Source of the DNA: an uncultured Oscillospiraceae bacterium
Lineage (GTDB): Bacteria > Bacillota > Clostridia > Oscillospirales > Ruminococcaceae
Assembly (NCBI GenBank): GCA_910587465.1
Contig: CAJUMS010000123.1
Span: 1 to 6,941, forward strand
DNA length: 6,941 nt
Reading direction: 5' to 3'
Below, one piece after another: positions 1-4,378 of the stretch. Made by a program: the position numbers and the translations under genes. The stretch's first letter is position 1. Every line of letters begins with the position of its first letter. The notes beneath the pieces were generated by a model that saw only the letters and a list, made by a program, of their open reading frames with translations, was not told the origin of the DNA and did not search any database.

Positions 1-47
1 AACCATGGCTGGCTTGCCGTGGATTTACCCGATAAATATATTATAGT

Positions 48-53
48 AGGAGG
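48..53 (+). promoter_or_regulatory. Ribosome binding site AGGAGG for the 36-aa ORF
   Basis: A perfect AGGAGG lies 7 nt before the ATG at 61. It is the main reason for placing the small-protein start there, even though the reading frame is open further upstream. Confidence 0.65.
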
Positions 54-60
54 TTATATC

Positions 61-171
61 ATGATAAAACAATTTTTTGTGATCCTTGCGGGTACGGTAG
101 CAGGACAGCTTTTGTGGGATCATGTGATCAAGCCAAAGATGGATGAGAAGGATAATAAAAAGGATAAGTAA
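61..171 (+). CDS. Small single-pass membrane protein, 36 aa, unknown function
   Basis: This short gene was found by reading the sequence directly. It starts at an ATG 7 nt after a perfect AGGAGG (48-53). The product has a short hydrophobic stretch (about residues 4-19, FFVILAGTVAGQLLW) and then a strongly charged, Lys/Asp-rich tail ending KDNKKDK. That layout suggests a membrane anchor with a cytoplasmic basic tail, but I do not recognise a family. One ambiguity: the same frame is open back to base 1 and would read ...WLAVDLPDKYIIVGGYI before this Met, so the gene could be the 3' end of a longer protein that begins outside the window. In the other reading, an upstream frame ending in TAG at 44-46 would sit 1 nt before the ribosome site, giving a normal tight operon junction. 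A terminator follows 40 nt after the stop. Function is not assigned. Confidence 0.5.
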   Translation: MIKQFFVILAGTVAGQLLWDHVIKPKMDEKDNKKDK

Positions 172-211
172 AGCGGACTCCTCGCCGTTAGGGAGCGTGT
201 GATGTGGAAGT

Positions 212-250
212 ATTGCGGTGTTGAGCGAAAACGCCAAGCACCGCAATTTT
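212..250 (+). terminator. Rho-independent terminator after the small ORF
   Basis: The arm starting TTGCGGTG at 213 pairs with the arm ending CACCGCAA at 246. Ten outer pairs form (one G-T), then two mismatches, then GCG/CGC closing an AAAA loop (228-231). A212 can also pair with T247. The 3' arm runs straight into TTTT (247-250). This is a textbook intrinsic terminator. It separates the upstream unit from the methyltransferase gene and argues that translation of the latter does not begin at 199 or 202, which lie before or inside the hairpin. Confidence 0.85.
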
Positions 251-303
251 CTATGGAACGAAACGGAAAAGGCGTGGGAGTTATTGCGGTAAAGGCAGAT
301 AAA

Positions 304-1929
304 ATGAAGAAAAACGACATTATAAACCTCGAAATAACCGCGCTGACGAGTGAGGGCAGCGGTATCGGAAGAGCGGACGGAATGGCGGTATTTGTGCCGT
401 TTACAGCGGTAGGCGACGTTATCTCCTGTCGTATATTAAAGGTGTTGAAAAGCTATGCATACGGCAAGATCGAGCAGATCATAACGCCATCGCCCGACCG
501 TGTGAATAATGACTGCACGGTGTTCGGCAAGTGCGGCGGCTGCGTTTACAGGCATATAAGCTACCAAGCCGAGCTTGCCGCGAAGGAGCAAATAGTCCGC
601 GACGCATTTGAGCGGATAGGCGGACTAAAACCCGAATTTCTCTCTATATGCGGCAGTGAAAGTGTTGACGGCTACCGCAACAAGCTCCAAATGCCGCTTG
701 CAAGGACCGATGCCGGCGATATCGTGAGCGGCTTATTTTCCGAGAGAAGTCACCGTGTTGTTCCCGTAGAACGTTGTCGGCTGCAGCCCGAGAGGTTTTC
801 GGATATGATCGCGTTTATTAAAGAGCAGATCAAAGCTCTGAAAATTTCCGTTTACAGCGAGCGTGAAAATCAAGGGGTAATGCGGCATATTTTTTTGCGG
901 CGTGGTCATTACAGCGGCGAGGTGTGCGCGGTGCTTGTCGTCAAGCGGAAAACTCCCGAAATGGCGAAGCTCGCGGCGGCTTTAACTAAACGTTTCCCAG
1001 AGATAACGGGTGTGGTGCTGAACATTAATCCCGACCGCACTAACGTGATCCTCGGCGAGCGTGAGGTGTTGTTGGCGGGAAAGGCGGAGATAGCCGATAC
1101 TATGTGCGGCGTTAATATCGGGATTTCTCCGAAGTCGTTCTATCAAGTGAACACGACCGCCGCCGAAAGGCTTTACGGACAAGCCGCCGAATTCGCTCAG
1201 CCTAAGGGAAAGACTATCCTCGACCTATACTGCGGCGCTGGTACCATAGGATTGTCAATGGCGGGACAGGCGGCTAAGATAATCGGCGCGGAGATAGTTC
1301 CCGAGGCGGTGGAGAACGCTAAGCGAAACGCGATGAACAACGGCTTTGTCAACGCAGAATTCATTTGCGCGGACGCTTCAACGGCAGCCGAGGAATTAGC
1401 GAAAAATGGACTTGCTCCCGACATTATTGTGCTTGATCCTCCGAGAAAGGGCTGCGGCGCGGAAACGCTTTCGGCGTGCGTGAAGATGGCTCCCGAGCGT
1501 ATCGTGATGATCTCCTGCAACCCCGCGACCGCCGCGCGCGACTGTAAATTCCTCGCGGAGAACGGATATGCCGTCGAGAGGGTGAGAGCGTTCGATCTGT
1601 TTCCGAGAACAAGACATGTGGAGACGGTTGTTTTGCTTTCCAAGGGAGAAATCGAGTCGAAAAAGGTAAGAGTAGAATTCTCGCTTGAGGATATGGATAT
1701 GTCTGGTTTTCAAAAGGGCGCAACTTATGGGCAGATAAAGAAGTACGTTAAAGAACAAACTGGGTTGTCGGTATCTTCTCTGTACATTGCTCAGGTTAAG
1801 CAGAAGTGCGGAATTATTGAGAGGGAGAATTATAATAAGGCGAAGTCTGACGGTGCGAAGCAGCCTAAGTGTCCGCCTGACAAGGAGCGGGCGATTATGG
1901 AGGCTTTGGAGCATTTTAGAATGATCTAA
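304..1929 (+). CDS. rlmD: 23S rRNA (uracil-C5)-methyltransferase, RlmD/RumA family, with C-terminal extension
   Basis: The protein is a SAM-dependent methyltransferase making 5-methyluridine in 23S rRNA (U1939 in E. coli; Bacillus relatives modify U747 and U1939). With the start at 304 it has 541 residues. A TRAM RNA-binding domain covers about 3-61. Cysteines 71, 77, 80 and 158 match the four iron-sulfur ligands of E. coli RumA in spacing and nearly in number. SAM motif I is DLYCGAGTIG (307-316), followed by DPPRKG (378-383), the catalytic Cys405 in SCNP, and the FPRTRHVE motif with the likely base Glu440. The frame stays open to GTG199/ATG202, but that would add 35 non-homologous-looking residues running through a terminator hairpin. 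ATG304 begins directly with the TRAM domain and has a weak AAAGG 8 nt upstream. Residues 452-541 are an added tail (separate entry). The exact target uridine cannot be told from sequence. Confidence 0.93.
   Translation: MKKNDIINLEITALTSEGSGIGRADGMAVFVPFTAVGDVISCRILKVLKSYAYGKIEQIITPSPDRVNNDCTVFGKCGGCVYRHISYQAELAAKEQIVRDAFERIGGLKPEFLSICGSESVDGYRNKLQMPLARTDAGDIVSGLFSERSHRVVPVERCRLQPERFSDMIAFIKEQIKALKISVYSERENQGVMRHIFLRRGHYSGEVCAVLVVKRKTPEMAKLAAALTKRFPEITGVVLNINPDRTNVILGEREVLLAGKAEIADTMCGVNIGISPKSFYQVNTTAAERLYGQAAEFAQPKGKTILDLYCGAGTIGLSMAGQAAKIIGAEIVPEAVENAKRNAMNNGFVNAEFICADASTAAEELAKNGLAPDIIVLDPPRKGCGAETLSACVKMAPERIVMISCNPATAARDCKFLAENGYAVERVRAFDLFPRTRHVETVVLLSKGEIESKKVRVEFSLEDMDMSGFQKGATYGQIKKYVKEQTGLSVSSLYIAQVKQKCGIIERENYNKAKSDGAKQPKCPPDKERAIMEALEHFRMI
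1657..1926 (+). other. C-terminal tail domain of the RlmD protein (about 90 aa)
   Basis: After the normal family end (HVETVVLL) the frame continues for about 90 residues, starting near KVRVEFSLEDMD and including ATYGQIKKYVKEQTGL, SLYIAQVKQKCGI, ERENYN and a final ALEHFRMI. From memory, the same module occurs in Clostridia both fused to this methyltransferase and as a small stand-alone protein annotated as a methyltransferase. It has no SAM-binding motif of its own. The AIxxALEHF end and the basic KQK/RKC-type stretch could suit nucleic acid binding, but this is not shown. Base composition drops at the junction: the 60 bases from 1441 contain 40 G/C, whereas the 60 from 1741 contain 24. Confidence 0.7.
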
Positions 1930-1935
1930 TACGAT

Positions 1936-1964
1936 TTGACTTATTATGAAATTTTTGGTATAAT
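1936..1964 (+). promoter_or_regulatory. Strong sigma-A type promoter for the RM operon
   Basis: The -35 box TTGACT (1936-1941) and -10 box TATAAT (1959-1964) are separated by exactly 17 nt. A TGG at 1956-1958 gives the extended -10 (TGn). Transcription would start near 1971, leaving a leader of about 47 nt before hsdM. The -35 box begins 7 nt after the rlmD stop codon. No terminator hairpin is visible between the two genes, so readthrough from rlmD is also possible. No clear operator palindrome is seen. Confidence 0.85.
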
Positions 1965-2018
1965 TGTAAAGTAGATGATAATTATTTAAAATCACGCAAA
2001 ACGAAAGCAGGATGTTTT

Positions 2019-3581
2019 ATGATAGATAATAAAAAAGAGCAGGAGCGAGCTGAACTTCACCGCACAATATGGAGTATTGCCAACGACTTAAGAGGAAGTG
2101 TTGACGGTTGGGACTTTAAGAACTATGTACTCGTTATGCTGTTTTACCGTTATATTTCGGAAAACCTGACCAACTATATCAATGTGGGAGAGGTCGAAGC
2201 AGGCACTCCCGATTTCGATTATACAAAACTGTCGGACGACGAAGCAGAAACCGCACGTGACGATATGGTGCAGACTAAAGGTTTTTTCATTCTTCCCAGC
2301 CAGCTTTTTTGTAATGTGCTTGCCAAAGCCGATACTGACGAGAACCTTAACGAAACACTTGAGGGTATCTTCCAAAGCATTGAAAATTCGGCACAAGGCT
2401 GTGAGAGTGAGGATGATTTCAAGGGTTTGTTCGATGATTTCGATGTGAATAGCAACAAACTCGGCGGTACGGTTGTAAAGAGAAATGAGCGGCTTGTTAA
2501 GCTGATGAACGGTGTTGCTTCTATGCAGTTGGGTGATTATCGGGAGAATACCATTGATGCGTTCGGTGATGCCTATGAGTATCTTATGGGTATGTATGCC
2601 TCAAATGCAGGCAAGTCAGGCGGTGAGTATTACACTCCGCAAGAGGTTTCCGAATTGCTGACAAGACTTGCAACGTCAGGAAAAACAGAAGTAAACAAGG
2701 TCTACGATCCTGCCTGTGGTTCGGGTTCACTGCTTTTGAAAGCCGCTAAAATTCTCGGCAAAGATAAGGTAAGACAAGGTTTTTTCGGTCAGGAAATCAA
2801 TATCACTACATATAATCTTTGTCGTATCAATATGTTTCTGCACGATATTGACTATGATAAATTCAATATTGCCCACGAGGATACACTTACCGAGCCGCAG
2901 CATTGGGACGATGAACCTTTTGAGGTCATCGTATCAAATCCCCCATATTCTATCAAGTGGGATGGCGATGCTAATCCGCTGTTGATAAACGATCCCCGTT
3001 TTTCGCCTGCGGGAGTACTTGCTCCGAAGTCTAAATCTGACCTTGCTTTTATTATGCACTCACTGTCATGGCTTGCAAGTAACGGCACTGCTGCTATTGT
3101 TTGTTTTCCAGGTGTTATGTACCGTGGTGGTGCGGAGCAGAAAATACGCAAATATCTGATAGACAATAACTATGTGGATTGTATTATTCAGCTCCCAGAT
3201 AATCTGTTTTATGGCACATCAATTGCTACTTGCATTATGGTTTTGAAGAAAAATAAAACGGTCAACAGCACACTTTTCATTGATGCTTCAAAGGAGTTTG
3301 TCAAGGTAACAAACAGCAATAAGCTGACCGAAGAAAACATATCAAAGATTGTGACAGCGTTCATGGAATATTCTAACAACGGATATTTTTGCCGTCTTGT
3401 GCCTAACAATAAGATAACCGAAAATGACTATAATCTTTCAGTTTCGACTTATGTTGAGCAGGAGGACACAAGGGAAAGGATTGACATTGTAAAGCTAAAT
3501 GCTGAAATCAAGCAGGTAGTTAAAAGAGAACAAATTTTGCGTGATGAAATTGATAAGATTATTGCGGAAATTGAGGTGTAA
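2019..3581 (+). CDS. hsdM: Type I restriction-modification system, DNA methyltransferase subunit HsdM
   Basis: HsdM is the catalytic N6-adenine methyltransferase subunit of a type I RM enzyme; it acts as M2S with HsdS or R2M2S with HsdR. At 520 residues the length is normal. The N-terminal helical HsdM_N domain spans about 10-150 (LHRTIWSIANDLRG, VLVMLFYRYISE). The methyltransferase core begins at GGEYYTP (202-207 region), with SAM motif I YDPACGSGSLL (229-239) and the catalytic motif IV NPPY (307-310). A C-terminal coiled segment of about residues 485-519 is rich in K, E and I, as expected for contact with HsdS. The ATG is preceded by AGGA (2009-2012) with a 6-nt spacer; an earlier ATG at 2012 stops after five codons. 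It is first in the operon, and its last codons carry the ribosome site of the next gene. All expected motifs are intact, so it should be active. Confidence 0.96.
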   Translation: MIDNKKEQERAELHRTIWSIANDLRGSVDGWDFKNYVLVMLFYRYISENLTNYINVGEVEAGTPDFDYTKLSDDEAETARDDMVQTKGFFILPSQLFCNVLAKADTDENLNETLEGIFQSIENSAQGCESEDDFKGLFDDFDVNSNKLGGTVVKRNERLVKLMNGVASMQLGDYRENTIDAFGDAYEYLMGMYASNAGKSGGEYYTPQEVSELLTRLATSGKTEVNKVYDPACGSGSLLLKAAKILGKDKVRQGFFGQEINITTYNLCRINMFLHDIDYDKFNIAHEDTLTEPQHWDDEPFEVIVSNPPYSIKWDGDANPLLINDPRFSPAGVLAPKSKSDLAFIMHSLSWLASNGTAAIVCFPGVMYRGGAEQKIRKYLIDNNYVDCIIQLPDNLFYGTSIATCIMVLKKNKTVNSTLFIDASKEFVKVTNSNKLTEENISKIVTAFMEYSNNGYFCRLVPNNKITENDYNLSVSTYVEQEDTRERIDIVKLNAEIKQVVKREQILRDEIDKIIAEIEV

Positions 3582-3586
3582 CATAA

Positions 3587-4378
3587 ATGCGACTTTCTGA
3601 TGTTTTATCAAAGCCACCTCAAAAAGAATACTTACAAGTAGATGGTTTTCTTCAAGGTAAACAGGGTAATATTGGTCAACAAGTTAATCTTTCAGTAGGA
3701 AATATTGCATTAAACTACTTCTGTATAAAATGCGATGATTTACGAACATATTATTCAAAGGGAAAACTTACATCAATTTTTGTTGACAAAAATACTATAA
3801 GTGTCGATGCTGTTCTCGAGTGTGGTGCGTGTAAAAGCTGTACGCAAGCTTGGTTTATAATTCATTCAAAAAATGATATAACATCAATAGCACCTGAAAT
3901 CAGAATAATTAATCTTGGCAGACATTTATCTGATGATGTAGCTATTCATAGTTCAAAATATGGTGAATATTCTTTATTGTTGGACAAGGCTGAATTGGCA
4001 TACAGCAATAATTTAGGTGCAGGAGCTATAATTTATTTAAGAAAAATTTATGAAAAGATAACTATATATACAGCACAACAAATGAATATACAATATGATC
4101 AATACGAAAATGGAAATCCTAAAAATTTTCGTGAATTACTTGAGAAAGTCGATGAGCAATGCAATATTATTCCGCCTGAATTTAAAAGAAATAAATATGA
4201 TCTGTTTAGGAAACTAAGTGGTTTAATTCACGGAACTTGTGATGAAAATCTTGGGCTTCAATATTATGAAGCTTTAAATAGACTTATAGTCGGTATATTA
4301 GAAGAAGTTAGTAATAGAGAAGAATTAAAAAGTGCATTGACTCAATTGGGAATAGATGGTGGAGGATTAAATGAATAA
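3587..4378 (+). CDS. Zinc-knuckle, DUF4145-like accessory protein of the RM operon
   Basis: This 263-residue soluble protein has no transmembrane segment and no known catalytic motif that I can see. The N-terminal half carries two cysteine pairs, FCIKC (46/49) and CGACKSC (79/82/85), spaced like a zinc ribbon. The C-terminal half (about 125-240) resembles DUF4145: a helix with LLDKAELAYSNNLGAGAIIY and RKIYEKI, then GLIHG (212-216) and a final helix. DUF4145 is known to turn up in or beside restriction enzymes. Translation is clearly coupled: GAGGTG (3573-3578) overlaps the end of hsdM, the gap is 5 nt, and its own end overlaps hsdS by 8 nt. It is more AT-rich than hsdM (14 G/C in the 60 bases from 4081). 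Sitting between hsdM and hsdS suggests a role tied to the complex, such as assembly, control or an added defence function, but this is inference. The family call is by eye. Confidence 0.75.
   Translation: MRLSDVLSKPPQKEYLQVDGFLQGKQGNIGQQVNLSVGNIALNYFCIKCDDLRTYYSKGKLTSIFVDKNTISVDAVLECGACKSCTQAWFIIHSKNDITSIAPEIRIINLGRHLSDDVAIHSSKYGEYSLLLDKAELAYSNNLGAGAIIYLRKIYEKITIYTAQQMNIQYDQYENGNPKNFRELLEKVDEQCNIIPPEFKRNKYDLFRKLSGLIHGTCDENLGLQYYEALNRLIVGILEEVSNREELKSALTQLGIDGGGLNE

Noticed and set aside
118..131. GATCA/TGATC inverted repeat as an operator
   Set aside because: Arms of only five bases inside the small coding region and away from any promoter; likely chance.
199..303. Longer start for the rRNA methyltransferase (GTG199, ATG202 or ATG253)
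   Set aside because: The first two lie before a terminator hairpin at 212-250 and add residues with no family likeness. ATG253 directly follows the T run with no ribosome site. ATG304 begins at the TRAM domain.
1197..1995. Long reverse-strand open frames across the methyltransferase gene
   Set aside because: They are antisense shadows of a well-conserved GC-rich gene, have no ribosome sites and no recognisable domains.
1930..2018. Terminator between rlmD and hsdM
   Set aside because: No GC-rich hairpin with a following T run could be found; the region is explained by the promoter and leader.
2280..2315. Runs of T6 in hsdM as slippage tracts
   Set aside because: Runs this short are expected in AT-rich coding DNA. 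They lie mid-domain in HsdM, where a shift would simply destroy the protein.
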